Assembly (NCBI GenBank): GCA_008921705.1
Contig: VFFE01009170.1
Location: 1,530,703-1,594,702, forward strand
Direction of reading: 5' to 3'
DNA: 64,000 bases
Source of the DNA: Burhinus oedicnemus
Taxonomy: Eukaryota; Chordata; Aves; Charadriiformes; Burhinidae
Positions 1-12,627 of the stretch are shown in pieces (position 1 is the first letter of the stretch; every line of letters starts with the position of its first letter). The translations under genes were made by a program, and so were the position numbers. The notes under the pieces were generated by a model. The model was not told where the DNA came from, made no database searches, and saw only the letters and a list, made by a program, of their open reading frames with translations.

Positions 1-153
1 GTTTCTGTGGGGGACAGGAGAAGGAAGCAGCAATGAAAAATATGCCCTACTTATGAAATGACATTGCAGGTTTCAGAATACATCTGTAAGGACAGCACGT
101 GGAGCATTCCTCTTTCCAAGCCTGAAGCCAGAGACAGACAATTCTGTCCCTAC

Positions 154-324
154 CTTTCTGATGAAATTAGCATGGCACTCTCCTTTCTGCACAGGTGGAG
201 GGCACGCCGGAGGGATGCTGTATGCTTTGTGACATCTGCTCTGCTCTGCTGCATATGAAATAGCTGATAAGAAACGGACTTCAACAAAATTGACCTCTTT
301 GATCACACTGGTAATATCAAAGCT
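154..324 (-). CDS. MANBA: MANBA coding exon 4 (beta-mannosidase, N-terminal sugar-binding domain)
   Basis: Exon of 171 nt, phase 0 in and out (57 codons), bounded by an acceptor ending in ...gacctag and a donor AAAG|GTAGGG. It reads [18 protein letters not shown], then SYAAEQS and [15 protein letters not shown]. These match human beta-mannosidase (SFDITNVVRDVNSIELRF, QKGECHVNFVRK). MANBA is a lysosomal GH2 exoglycosidase that removes terminal beta-mannose from N-glycan-derived oligosaccharides. This part belongs to the N-terminal jelly-roll domain; the catalytic barrel is encoded beyond the window. The next human residues (EQCSFSWDWG) are not found, so exon 5 lies left of base 1. The reading continues past the donor only into intronic sequence. 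Confidence 0.95.
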
Positions 325-2262
325 CTAGGTCAAGAAAACAGAACAAAATCATTACAGTGCTGACATTTATTTATGAGATTTATAATCACTGTTACATTAG
401 GATTTTAATACCATACATATATTATTCAAAGGCATTTGAACTACAGTCTCAACAGGCTCTGGTTTTGAAGGAAAGGAAAAGCTGCTTCTTAAGCTGAAAA
501 AAGAAAATACACAGTAACATTCCAGATACAAGGAGATGTTTCTGGGCAAACCACTTTCCCCATACTGAGCCCCCATCACAGGCTGCAGCACTCCGCTTGC
601 ACACAGAAGTGTCTGAATGATAAGGTCAGCAAGAGAATATTTACCCTCCTTCCTCACTCAGAACTCATCTGCATCTTTAGAAAGACACCTTGTTCCAACT
701 CAAAAAGCTGGTCTATACAGGAGTCCTTCCAACTCACACTGTGCTGCCACCTTATCTACTGCAAAGCCCGGACCTGCCTTTTGCGTGAATGCTGCAAAGC
801 TGTATTTCATGCCACCTGCACTCTCATGCCCAAAATGCAGATACGCATTCTACACCAGCACCAAATAAAGCATTTGGGGGCTTCCCCACTGGCTCACAAA
901 ACCCCCTTCAGTGTGGCTGGAGAGAAGGATAAATGTTCGGTTTCAGAATTATCCCGTGCTATCAAGATAATATGGTTCCAATGGCTAATATCCATTTCTT
1001 CTTCACAGTGTTCATTTGTGACAAGCCAACTCTTGGCAATTTTTTCCAACTTGTAAGCAGCCCAGCTAGCATCACTTACGTCTGTAGCATACAGCAGAAA
1101 ATTACCAAGCAAATAGCATCCCCCATACAGAGCCTTCACAGAGTCTGCAGACATAGTTGTCACGTGGAACAGGTGAACAAAGCACAAGTCTGGGTCACAG
1201 TAATTCTAGACTCAATCTAATACAGTTCACTCTGGTTTTACAGTGAAGGCCATTTCATGAACTGTTACGATCTAAGACAGAATGAAGTTGCAGAAATAAG
1301 GGCAAAATAATATCACTTCCCAATTCCACAGAGCCTGCTACTGGCAATCCTTTAGATGCCCTCCAAACAGTAAATAATAACAATTTCATAAAAGCTCTAT
1401 GGAATTTCTTATTTTACAGATGGTAAAACTAAGTCACAGAGAAACTAAGTGATTTGTCCCAGGTCACACAGACACAGGTGGCAGAATCTAGCTCTCATGT
1501 CTCAGGCCAGTACCTCTGAAATAAAACCTGCTAGAATGGTAAATACTGAGATAGATATGAAGACACCAGATTTCCTTTGTAATTCAGTTATTTCAGTAAC
1601 ATTCTTCCTTTAACTTTTCTTTTTTTGCTTCTTTTAAGATAAAAGTAAGGATTGTCCCTTATGCTAGTACACAGAATAATTTTATATTTTAAAGCTATAA
1701 AATAAGTTTGAATGTTTTTGCCACTCTCAAGATCATTCCATGATGAGTACTCTCATGCTGACATATGCTAAGCCCAAAACCGCAAGACAACGTTATCAAA
1801 AGCCCAAAATTAAAAATCAAAAACCATAGATAAAAAAAGTGGAAACACAAAGGCTTTGCAACACGTGCATTTTCATTTCAGTACTCACATGTAAACCATT
1901 CTAATACCAATTAGTAAGCAGATTTACAGCTAATATAACAGATTTAAGCTTACGTTTTCTTGGAGCTGTGACAGATCCCAAGAAGCAGGACTTACATTAT
2001 TAGCTGAATTGATCCTCTTGCATGGGTCCACTCATTTAGAACCAGACACATTCACCTCTAGATTTGACCCTGCTGCTACTGAAAAGGTAAGTACACTTCT
2101 CTTCCTAATGGTTATCTGATTACACATGCAGTCCTCAGGTCAACACTTTCTGTGTCCAAGGACCTATTTGTATTTGTGTACTTGGATGCACTGGAAGTGC
2201 TCAGCACAAAAGGGCTTTGAAGAAAAAACAGAAGCACCTTCAGAAATAAGTACATTACTTAC
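325..2262 (-). other. MANBA intron 3
   Basis: Bounded by the donor of exon 3 and the acceptor of exon 4. AT-rich, with no coding or RNA gene seen. Confidence 0.85.
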
Positions 2263-2368
2263 ATATCTGTTGAACATGTTGTCCGTTCTCCCAAGAGTGA
2301 TATTGTTGATCAGGATCTGTGCTACTGTGTCTACTCCCTCGAAAACCAAATTCACTTTCTGCCACTTT
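2263..2368 (-). CDS. MANBA: MANBA coding exon 3
   Basis: Exon of 106 nt. Its first base completes an AGA codon left in phase 2 by exon 2, followed by 35 codons ending in phase 0. Acceptor is tcttctgtag, donor is AGATAT|GTAAGT. It encodes [19 protein letters not shown] and then [10 protein letters not shown], nearly identical to the human protein ([29 protein letters not shown]). An N-glycosylation sequon NIT is visible in INNITLG. The fit of length, phase and sequence to the human exon leaves little doubt. Confidence 0.96.
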
Positions 2369-2861
2369 CTACAGAAGATAACATAGGCATAAAAAACTGT
2401 CAAAATACCTAGAGTTAACAACACGCGTGAGACAGACAATATAAAAATGTATGTCACCATTATCTTTAGCAGCAGTTGTCTCAACTACCTCCAAAAATGT
2501 TTGACTTAGTGTGGCTACATTATATCTTTAAATAGTCAAATTAAGATGACGGCTGAAGTGGCTCAAGTCTGCAACACAGCATGTTCACATACCCACCAGA
2601 TATCAGACGGGCTAGCTTCCAATTAGTCTAAGTATTATCCTTCCTTAGTTGGGAATTCATAAGTAATTTTTAACAATTAAAAAAAATAGAAAAAAGCAAC
2701 TACTGAAGCGTTCTTCAGCAACAGCTTTGTAGCTGCACGTTTTTGCATAGTTTGTTTTATTAGATACAAAAGTATTAAGCAGATTTGGAGCGAATGCATT
2801 AGATAGCAATTCTGCATGAAAGATGGCACAGAACTATTTTAAACACGTCTTTACTGCATAC
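2369..2861 (-). other. MANBA intron 2
   Basis: 493-nt intron between exons 2 and 3, with consensus GT-AG ends. Nothing else is seen in it. Confidence 0.85.
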
Positions 2862-2956
2862 CTGACATCAAAAGGAGTTTTGAATGTCCTGCTGTAAGTC
2901 CAGTTATCCAGTGAGATCCATCTGTACATCACATCATTAAATCTGTAGTATGGATC
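2862..2956 (-). CDS. MANBA: MANBA coding exon 2
   Basis: Exon of 95 nt, phase 0 in and phase 2 out, with acceptor ctgttattag and donor GTCAG|GTATGC. It encodes [20 protein letters not shown] then [11 protein letters not shown], matching human [20 protein letters not shown] and YSKEFKIPFEI. The NWT sequon in DNWTYS is conserved. This is the beta-sandwich domain of the GH2 enzyme. It joins exon 1 in phase 0 (...GLIQ|DPYY) and exon 3 in phase 2. Confidence 0.96.
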
Positions 2957-5900
2957 CTAATAACAGACCAACAAAATGAAAATTACAAGACGTTTAGTAA
3001 AACTGTTACTACATGAAATGCATCATAATATCCATTAGATGAGCCCTTCTTATTTCAGACAGTCTGCAAATGCAAAATCCACCTTACTTAGTTGGTCCTG
3101 ATATTCCTTTTCACCTTTGGAATAATATGTGAAAGCAAAGCTTTGGTAATATTTGACTTTACTTATATAGGTTAAAACCTGTTTGCTATAATCATTCAAA
3201 CTCAAACTAGAGGGAGTGGGATTTGTTTTTACGTAAGAAGTGATGGGGCTGGAAATTAAAAAAAAAAATCAAGGCAGCTTGTGACTTAATGAGAGGAACA
3301 GAAACATGATAACCCCCATAATGACAGAGAAAGTAAGACTAACAGGATTTTAAGAGGCAAAGAAACAGCATTTTAGGCCTCTAGGGACAGCAGTGAACAA
3401 ATTTCTGCAGTTTAAAATAATTGCAAATACTCCAGTTGTTTCTTGTCAACTAGTCTTGATGTGGTAAGGCTAAATGAAATAGTTCTATTTGGAGGGAGGG
3501 AGAAAGAGAAGAAAGAGAAGCAACACAATTTGGTTTGTTCTATAAAATTAAATGACTACTTTTGAGAATAATGCTGCATTTATACCGAATGTGTTCTTTT
3601 CCCTTTAGTCACACTACCCAGGAAGAGTAAAGGCACAGCTGGTCTCAGCTATGTCCTCGACCTTTTTGGCTTCATGCTGTATTTATTACCTTATGGTGGG
3701 TCACAACGTTCCTTACCTAGGCTGACAGAATCAGTTATGTGGACCTAAAAACCCACCGCCTTGTACGTCATACAAGGGCAGCGGAAAGGTATAGTCTTAC
3801 ATCCCCATGTCAGACAGTTCAGAGTGCAGGTATCCAGGTCAGTGACTGACAGCTCAGTTCAATCCTCTTCAGCAGCTGCACAGCTGAACTGCTTTCCCAA
3901 AACAAAGACCAATCTCTTCTGGACTACATCACCCAAACCCAGCTAAGAGAGAGCGTAGCTGCATTAAGATTCCCTTTGATACGAGTTTTCTACAGTACCA
4001 GCACTGCAAACTATCTGCCCTGAATATCCAGATTCACACTGAAGAAAATCTGCCCAGCTTATTTTTCTTCTTGCTGAAGCTCAATTTCTCTCCCCATTTC
4101 AGGAGTCAGTACAGATATTAATGACACTTCTGGATTTGAAATCTTCTGAAAAACATTGTTTCCTATCTCATATTTGGTTTACGACTAAAAGGGTCAGGCT
4201 CTGCAGTATAAACACAAACCTATTTACATAGCAGAGCAAAATCATAACATCTAAGTTACTGTCCTCAGCAGCACAATCTCTTCTGGAGTTCCTCAACAAT
4301 ATAAACATCGTTCCTTGAGCCCACACAGAGGGAAAGTTGTCACCTTGCCTCTACATGCTATGCTCGATCAATCAAATTTCTTACTACAAGGGAGTAAGGG
4401 TCAAGAAGGAAAGGTCTTGCTACCTGAGTAAAATTGTGACCTCTGTATTGGTAATACATTGTATTCTCTAAAAGTTATGTCATCTTGAGCTCACACGCAA
4501 AATGCTTGGGGAATATATCTCAGACTTTTATTAAGATGCAAAATTTAAGGCTAATAAATGCATATTCAAATGCAAAATTTAGCCTCATAAAAGAAACTCT
4601 GTTAAGATTACAGACAGATTTGAGACAAAAGGCAAGCATCAAACGTCAGAGGCCATGAAAACCCACAATATGTCTTTAAAAAGCACATTTTTAACAACTG
4701 TTTTGCTTTAACATTATTCACTATTTTATTTTAAGTTATGCTTTGGAAAATGTGCATGTCAGATTTCAATCATTGCCACTTGCATGTGTGAAATACTTAA
4801 CAAAAGGCATAAGATGCAAGTTATAAATGCACTAGCAACAGCAGACTGTAAAGCCAAACCCAATTTGGTTACTGGTCAAACAACTGACATCAGTGCCTCA
4901 TCAAAGATCAAGACCCTGCATAAAAGAAACCTGCACTGTTTCTCCAGGAAAGCATGGATACTGAGATGTTAATGATGACCTGACGTCTGGAGAACACAAA
5001 AGTGGTTGTCTAGCAGCAAAGAGAAATGTAGGAATATTTCATCAGAGGCAGAAATTACATCATCAGATGGGCTCTTACAGCAGTTTACAGAGCTGCTTGT
5101 TTAAATCTCCTCAGAGCATACTGCAGATTCTTCTTCCTGAAGGGACCTTCTTCTTCTGTATTAGTCTAAAGCCTTCAAGATTCAAGAAATGCATTGACTG
5201 CTAAAATATGTGTCACAGAAGGTGCTAATTAGCCCCTTCTGACTCGTCCGAATACTGTTTCTTCCCCACAGGCATCCACTTTTTCAGATGGGAAGCTCCT
5301 AGTTCTGTGTACCTTTATACAAAACTTAACAGCTTACTGATACCATTGCTACAGAACTAGTAAACCAGCTTATATATCACACAGAAAAGCTGCTAAATGA
5401 TAATACTGGTTAGTCATTTTAAGCACGAAAAATGTTGCTTGTTGTAAAATCAGTCATGTGGCAATGTTCAAGCAATGCTTTTAAGGCAATTCTCAAGGTT
5501 CAGGAAAAATGCACGACCACAACAAAGTCCTGTAAAAAAGGAAAATGACTTCTCCAATACACTTGTGAGATTATTGACTTTTTCATTACTAAATGCAACT
5601 GTTTTGAGTGCTAGAAGACGTACCCATAGAAGTCAAATTGTTTGGATTTATCTGAAACGGAATTTCATCCCACATTAAATCAGCTCACATTAAAGGATTT
5701 TTTCAGACAACTGGATAAAAAAAAGACGAATTTAAAACTCTTAAGGGCACTGGGAGAATTTGAAAGATGGTAGGAAATAGACTGCACATGTATTAAATAT
5801 ACTCCACATTCATTAGCTCAACATGTTCCTGGAAGCAAGTCATAGAGCGGTGGAGTTAACTACAGCTATTTTTAGATCCCACCAAACATGACAGCCTTGC

Positions 5901-8900
5901 ATTTTCCTGCTCCCTGCAATTTGGGGAAAAATTCTCAACCACTCAAGCTCCCTGCCTGTTTGTTCTCTGCTCCAATGCTGTGAGCAAGCAGCAAATCACC
6001 TGCTCAGATGAGGTAAAAAGCCCTGCTGCAGAGCATCAAAAGGAAGCAATTTCCAGTTCGGATAACAGGACATCAGCAGGACTTCAAAAGCGCTGGCAGC
6101 ACTAAACTGAAGGCCCTGCCAAGCAGCTAGACGGAAACTCCTCCTTGCAATGATTTTAAGGGGATATTGAAAAGCTACAGTCATATAAGCTAAGAGGTTC
6201 TCCTGTTAAGCAGGAAACAGACGAGACCTGAACGCATCAGAAGTGAGACTCAGAGCCCAAGTGAGCGAGTTGTGCCGGGCAGGCCCAGGTCCCATGAAGG
6301 GCCAGCATCAGGCCCCCGCGCAGCCAGGAGTCCAGGGGAGCACGGCACAAACACCTGAATGACACTAGACAGAGTCAGCTGGATCCAGGCGGAAGATCAG
6401 CGTGTAATAAAATGAAATGTAATAAAGGGAACAAAAACCAGGTTCCTTTGCCTTGTCCTACTTTTGCTATGATCTAATTTGAAACCGTCTTGCATGCTCT
6501 TCTCTCATAAATCAATTCTGTTGATATTTTATAATGTATACCATAAGAAAATCCTGCTGATGTAACAGACAAAATAAAACTTGCAAGTGATGTTTCATGA
6601 TTTACAGTTTAATGATTTTGCTGTTGCCAACTTCAGACTGGAAGCTAAATAGTTAAGATACTTACCTATATCCACGCACTCCTTGATAGCTCAAGCAATA
6701 GCAGTCTGGACATTTATACAATTTTCAGCAAGCCCAGTTTCACATATTTACAGCTTGAAGTCAAGCTGAACTAACGAGTGATGAATGGATCGTATTCTTG
6801 GAACATGAGTTTTGGAAGTTCATCCTAAAGTAATTCAGTAGTTACTCTAACAAAGCAGTAAACTGAATGTCATCTTATGCTCAAGATGTGTTACAGCTGA
6901 ACACTGAGCCAAATACTACTAAAGAGTTAATTAACAAGATATTAATACCCATTGCTTAATATTCCTTGAATACTCTGCTGTATTTAACAAGCTACTGTAA
7001 CTTTTATCTATTTTAACTTCACAAGCTCTCAAAAGATAAACTTGAGTGCACTTTAATATTCATCCTAAGTTTCACTAAGGCTTTTGAATGCTTCCACATA
7101 TGTTCATGCAACTCAGCAGAGCATGTATGTTTTAATGGAAAAGAATATATTAATCAACTATTTCATCAATGAACACCATTTAACCTGTTAGAACCATACA
7201 ATACCCAATGCAACTGTTACCTGGCTTGCCCTGAAAAATCTAAGTTATGATGAAGTGTCAGAAAATATGCAACAGCATATTTTAGACAAACACAGAACAA
7301 GCTACAAAAAATACACACTACTTTATAGAACTGCAGAGATACATAAGCTTCTGTCTCTTCTAATATATTTTAATATCCGAATATGACCAAGACCACTGGA
7401 ACCTTCCGTGTCAAGTGCATGCCCTTGTTGTGTAACAGGGAAGAAACTGCAGTGTTATCCAGCCCCTGTATTAGCATCACAGTTGCAGACGCCCCCCATA
7501 ATAGTTCTTTACAAATCAAAGTAACAGCTAATAAAACAAAACAGCCTTTCTGCGTAAATGCAATCGCCTGGCAAATGAGAAAATCCAGCTACAATAGCCA
7601 TATTCATCAGAACTGAAATTTTATAGGAGTCACCTGCTAGCAGAAATGGCACCACACAGTACTTGGACAGTACATGCTAGAGGACAACTATTTCTACCAT
7701 AAGGATTGAACGCACAAGTTACCTGCTGATACATATTGCTTATCAGAACTCTGCCTGAAAGAAAATATTATGCTGACAGTAGTTAAAAACTAAATCTTCA
7801 GACAAAACGGTTTCTGCAAATCATCTTTTTCCACAGATGCAGGGTTAGCAATAGATTCACTTTAAGTTTGTAAAATGTTTGCGCTTATACGCAAGCTTTG
7901 CTCTAACTTTATTCACGTGACTATTACCCTTGTTCATGTGCATTTCTCATATCTTTTTTAAATTTTACATGTAAATAGTAGTAAGAGCTATGGAGTCCTA
8001 ATGAAATGTTATTAAAACAAACTATCTGAATACATACTCTGATGCTACCTCCTGCCCTTCGAGCTTTTATCATAGTTAATCCAGTATTTGAACTATGTTG
8101 GTTGAACATGGAAGAAAATACTACTTCAGTAGGAAACTCAAAAGTGTCTTCCCCAAGAGCATTTTCTAAGATACGTGCATTTGGTGCATTTAGAAAGATG
8201 TGTTCATCCAATGTATATTTTATAAGCCAAAGAGTAAAGACATCTCTAGAATGAATGCTAAGAGGATCCAGAGAGATGAGTAATGAACCCTCAGTGTCAG
8301 AGAGATGTCCCAGTTCAAATGTATAGCCTGCACAGCAGATTAAAGTAAGGCTACAGACATGCGATCAGCTAGAGCATTCCTGGGCACAAACAGATTGTGC
8401 ATCGACCTAAATTTGAAATGAACCACACACTGATAAATAAGTTGCTTGCAGCCTGCTTTTGCAATCTAAGCCACATTTTGCAGGCTTAATATCCGGCAGC
8501 TTATTCTTGCTGCCCTCCTTCCCCTCATTTGTGAGATGCCCACTAAGCTACATTGTTGGAGTAGGCCCTCCCAAATTTTGTTTTAGATTTCTGTTCTGGG
8601 TGCTAACCCATGAAAAATTCCCAAGGATACAGAAGCAAAGAATGCAGTGCTATTCGCTGTTTGCAAATCACACAGAAAAACAGTGCATAGAATTCACTAG
8701 TTCACTGAACATCCGGGTCTTGCTATCTAGAATAATTTAGTTCCCAGTAGCTTTGTTCTCTTACTTCCTGGTACAGCTTTTCAGACCAACCTTCGCTTTG
8801 AACACAGGCAATAAGCTTTTGGATTGCTGGGCTAGTGGCATTTTCAGTACGATGAATAAAAATCCTACACTCCACGGCAAAGAGCGAATGGAGCAAATGA

Positions 8901-11735
8901 AAAAAATACTCAAGACAAACACTTTTGTACTTAGAGAACTATAATAAAACTCCTAATTCTATACTTGACACAACGCCAAAAAGGGCCAATTTCCTGAAAT
9001 AATGAGCACTGAAGAAATGGAGCAACCAGTGTTCTATGCCTTAAAATGCAGGCTGTGTGCATGCTTTTGTATAAATAGGAATACAGGAATATGATTTTAA
9101 GCAGCTGCACTTGAAAACATTTGGTCAGAAGCATTTTCACTGCCATGAAGAAACCTCAGGACAAACAGCTGAGCAACACTTTGCAGCATGAAGCCCCACA
9201 CTGCAATAACGAACTATCTCGCTGACTCTCTCCAAACAACCCAGGTTTGCCGCTTTGCAGAATGCTACAACTATGGTGGCAAGGATTTATTACATTTAAC
9301 ACTAACTGTGATAGATTTGAAATCTGCTAAGGCTGCTCCCGTATTTTGGTATGGTCTCCATTCTATCTTTTAAATAAAATGTGATTTTAAAACAATTTAG
9401 TTATCCTGGTGCAAATATTTCTGTGAATGCTTCTTTCTGTAAACTGGGCTTTGCTAAACTGAGTAAGAATGGATTTAAATTGATCTTAAGTTACCTGTAC
9501 ATGGAAACAAGCTAGCTCATTCTGAGCTTAGAACTAGCCAGACACCAGCTGGGTCCAGTCCAGAGGTCAAGCAACCACACTAGTGAAGTATTTTGGTTAA
9601 CTCAGCTCCTCGGCAGAGCGTACTAATTCTGACAACACCAACTTAGCAACAGTTTCCAGACCACGGCAGGTTCATACCCGGCCATATCAGCACGTGTTTG
9701 GAGCAAGTTCATACTCGTATTCACATAAACACGTTCTAAGTGTCCACAACCAACCATCACCAATTTAATTAGCCAAGCACCCAGCTACCTATTAGCAAGA
9801 CCCACGCTGCTGGCCAGCAGGCTGACTAAGCTTTCGCGCCTCTGTGCAGGCTTGGGATTCTGCCCAGGCACATGAGAGTTCATGATCGCAGCCTCATTTC
9901 CAAACATCATACTGCTGTTTAAAATGACTAAAATGACAAGTCAGTTTACAGCAATGCAGCTAAATTAGCAATCACATTTTCTCACTTCGTAAGAGTACTT
10001 AATGTGAGTAGTTACATGTGAGTCTCACTACGTCATTATCCTGCATGAGTCAGTGCATTGGTCACAGTTTCTTATAGCAACATCTCCCAGCACAGCCAAA
10101 CATCTGAGATGTTCAGTTTATCTTATGCACTGCTGCATGGGAGAAACTGGCACAGTTCACTGATGCTCCGAATATAGTCTACCTGCCCACTGCACTTTTT
10201 AAAACTTTAGAAAAGCCATTTTAAAACTTTAATTGTATATATTCAAAATGTCACGTCACATAGCACGCCAATGTTGAAACAACAGACTATCATGGCTCAG
10301 CTTCTCCCTTCATAGCGTATTTACTTTTCCAATGTTGGCTATTTCTTTTATCTGGCAATGACACTCTTTGGAATCTATTAATAGTACTGGGATTCCCAAC
10401 CTGTGCCAAGACAGAAAAATGCTAAATTTATCCTGCCTGAAGTGGCATCACTTTCTCCTTATACCTCTCTAACTTCAGTTAGAGCAGAGCAGAATAATAA
10501 TCTGAAGAATAAAAATTAAAGAATAGAAAATACAAAATGCATGCATCCAGAATGTCTTTTTAAAATAAATGCTATACAAATGCAACACTGGGCCCACAAT
10601 AAATACAATATATAGGCTATGTCTCATAGACAATGTATGACAGTACTTCACATTTTCTAGTACAAAAGCGTAGTTATCAGTCTTATAGATGATTTTGTTA
10701 ACTTCACTATGTTTTCTTTCTTTTCCTTGTTTGAGGTACACATTTCACTTTCCACATACTTCCTTTTAAAAAGGCATCTTATTTTAATGATGACCCAGTT
10801 AGTGCCATGTTTGTTGTCAGGTCTGAGTGACAATCAGCTTACGCTGGTATCAGGGTATTTTGCTACCAATCTACAGCTGCAGTTTTGATCATTTGTCCCA
10901 GAAAGTGGTCACTATGTTTTCATAAATCTAAAAACTAAAAGAGGCAAACAAAGTAAGAGGCAAAGAGTAAACAGAAGCAGCAAAGTTTCTTAAAAGTGTT
11001 AAGGCAGGAACTAGTCTTTCAAACGTAATGGTTTTATACTCATGTTTCAGAATATACTTCCCTTAGGCAGCATGGAAGCATACAATCCGTTCTAATGCGA
11101 TCTGCAAGTGTTAAAAGGGATTTTTAATGGACTGACATGCCTGAAATCCCTAGACTTCTTGCATCAAGTCAAACTTCAACAGAGTGGGTTTAGCTTTTCA
11201 TTCTTTTGAGGTAATATTGTAGGGTAAACACGACTTACGTGCTGTGATGGTATTGTAGATACCTGGTGTCAGCACCTTGGTTCCATGTCAAAACCCCAGA
11301 GTCTCACACACTGCAGAGCACGGGCTCGCATTTGTATCCCTGGCCGCATTTGGGACCGCTCTGCCGCGAAGATACTGCAGCCACCAAACCCCTTTGCCAC
11401 CGGCGGGGCTAAGGAAATGAAGTCCGGCTGCTGCGCCAGCAACGCTAGCATAACCTGCAGCGATTGAGGCACTCCCGGGACAGAGCAGTGTTTTGGGGGG
11501 CGAGGGGGTTGCCTCTAACCATGCTTCTGGAGATGTCACACGGGGGGCTGGTTTTTTTCCTTTGTGGCAGGCTGCCCACTTCGGAGCGGCACGGCGGGTG
11601 CCAGGCACACCGCAGCGCCCACCCGGGCTCTCCCCACCGCGCCCCAGGCACGGCCGGACACGGCCCCACCGCCGGGGCGCCGCCGAGGGCGAGGGGAGGC
11701 CGAGCGAAGTCTGCCGGCGCGGCTGCCTACCGTAC
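2957..11735 (-). other. MANBA intron 1
   Basis: About 8.8 kb of AT-rich sequence between exon 1 and exon 2. The short open frames (60-95 codons) have no splice context or coding-like composition. No clear interspersed repeat, RNA gene or nested gene is recognised. Confidence 0.8.
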
Positions 11736-11930
11736 CTGGATGAGGCCCCGGCGGTGCAGGGCGGTGTGCACGCAGCCCGGCACCTCCCCTCGGAGCACCA
11801 CCGAGCCGTTCCCGTTGCCCAGCCGCCAGCTCCCCCGCAGGCTGTGCACCTCCGGGCCGCCCGCGGCCGAGGCGCCGGCCCGGCTCGCAGCCGCCACCAG
11901 CAGCAACAGCACCGGGGCGGCTCGGCCCAT
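11736..11930 (-). CDS. MANBA: MANBA coding exon 1 with signal peptide
   Basis: Exon of 195 nt, 65 codons, phase 0 out, donor ATCCAG|GTACGG. The chosen start gives MGRAAPVLLLLVAAASRAGA, a textbook secretory signal peptide for an enzyme sent to the lysosome. It is followed by HSLRGSW, GNGNGS, VPGCVHTAL and GLIQ, all matching human MANBA (YSLRGNW, GNGSLELPGAVPGCVHSAL, GLIQ). The frame stays open upstream, with further in-frame ATGs at 12037 and 12113. Those would bury the signal peptide behind an Arg/Pro-rich extension, so I prefer 11930. The exon lies in a CpG island and is very GC-rich, unlike exons 2-4. Confidence 0.94.
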
Positions 11931-12059
11931 GGCGGCGCCCGCCCGCCTCACACACAGCCGGCATGGCCGCCGGCAGGAGCGAGCGGACGGCCCGGCGGGA
12001 GTGGCGGCCCCGCGCCGCGGCCGCCTCACCGCCATGGCCCGCGGAGGCGCTGCTACGGG

Positions 12060-12086
12060 ACGACGGACGGACGGACGGACGGACGG
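12060..12086. repeat. (GGAC)n tetranucleotide repeat
   Basis: About six tandem CGGA/GGAC units in the MANBA 5' flank, ending in a short G run. Confidence 0.9.
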
Positions 12087-12270
12087 GGGGGACCGGTCCC
12101 TGCGGCCGACCACGTGCTCGGAGGGCTGGGGCGGTGCTTCGGGCCGTTAGTGACCGGTGGGGGTGGGGGCGGGGCGGGCGCGCAGTTCCTCCCGGCGCCC
12201 GTTAACGGCTCCTCGGGGCCGGCAGGCCGCTCAACGGTCCCGCTGTAGGGGCGGAGGGAGGAAAGGCAAG

Positions 12271-12384
12271 ATGGCGCTGCTGAGGGCTGAACCGGCGCGG
12301 CTCCTGGGAGGGTTTCCAGTCAGCTGGAGAGCGGCTTTCCCCCGCCGCTGGCGGCTGAGCGCAACCCGCGGCGGGCGTCCCTAA
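12271..12384 (+). CDS. Candidate short ORF divergent from the MANBA promoter (hypothetical)
   Basis: A 37-codon frame opening at an ideal Kozak context (GCAAGATGG) in the MANBA CpG island, on the strand opposite MANBA. It begins MALLRAEPARLLGG and ends RRWRLSATRGGRP. It has many Arg and no Asp, with hydrophobic residues between, as in mitochondrial presequences. A good splice donor, CCCGG|GTAAGG, follows the stop at 12427/12428. That fits either a divergent noncoding transcript with a small ORF or the first exon of an unrecognised gene. CpG-island composition alone can yield Arg/Ala-rich frames, so this is speculative. No homology is recognised. Confidence 0.2.
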   Translation: MALLRAEPARLLGGFPVSWRAAFPRRWRLSATRGGRP

Positions 12385-12627
12385 GAGCAAGCGAGGAGCC
12401 ACGATCGCTTCCCCGCCCCCTCCCCGGGTAAGGCGGTGATGGGCGCTCGCACACACCCCCCCGCCCCGTCCAAGCGACCATTCAAGCAAGTCGGCACGAC
12501 GTGAGGACTGCAAGACTTACCGGGCAGGGCACACACGTTAACAGTTTTGCTCCAAGAAGAGGCGCAGTGGAACACTGATAATAGGAGCAGTATAAGGTTA
12601 CAAATCTTTCAGATGTACGAAATTTAG

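Larger units (their letters stand above)
11290..12480. promoter_or_regulatory. CpG island and promoter region of MANBA
   Basis: Dense CG dinucleotides cover MANBA exon 1 and about 500 bases upstream, in sharp contrast to the AT-rich flanks. No TATA box is evident. It contains a tetranucleotide repeat at about 12060-12086 and, on the plus strand at 12267-12278, CAAGATGGCG, a YY1-type core-promoter motif that often overlaps a start codon. The long open frames on both strands here (up to about 250 codons) are what stop-poor GC-rich DNA produces and are not called as genes. Exact transcription starts cannot be read from sequence. Confidence 0.7.

Noticed and set aside
11464..12248. Long plus-strand frames (228 and 251 codons) over MANBA exon 1
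   Set aside because: Arg/Pro/Gly/Ala-rich frames expected from a stop-poor CpG island, overlapping a certain exon on the other strand.
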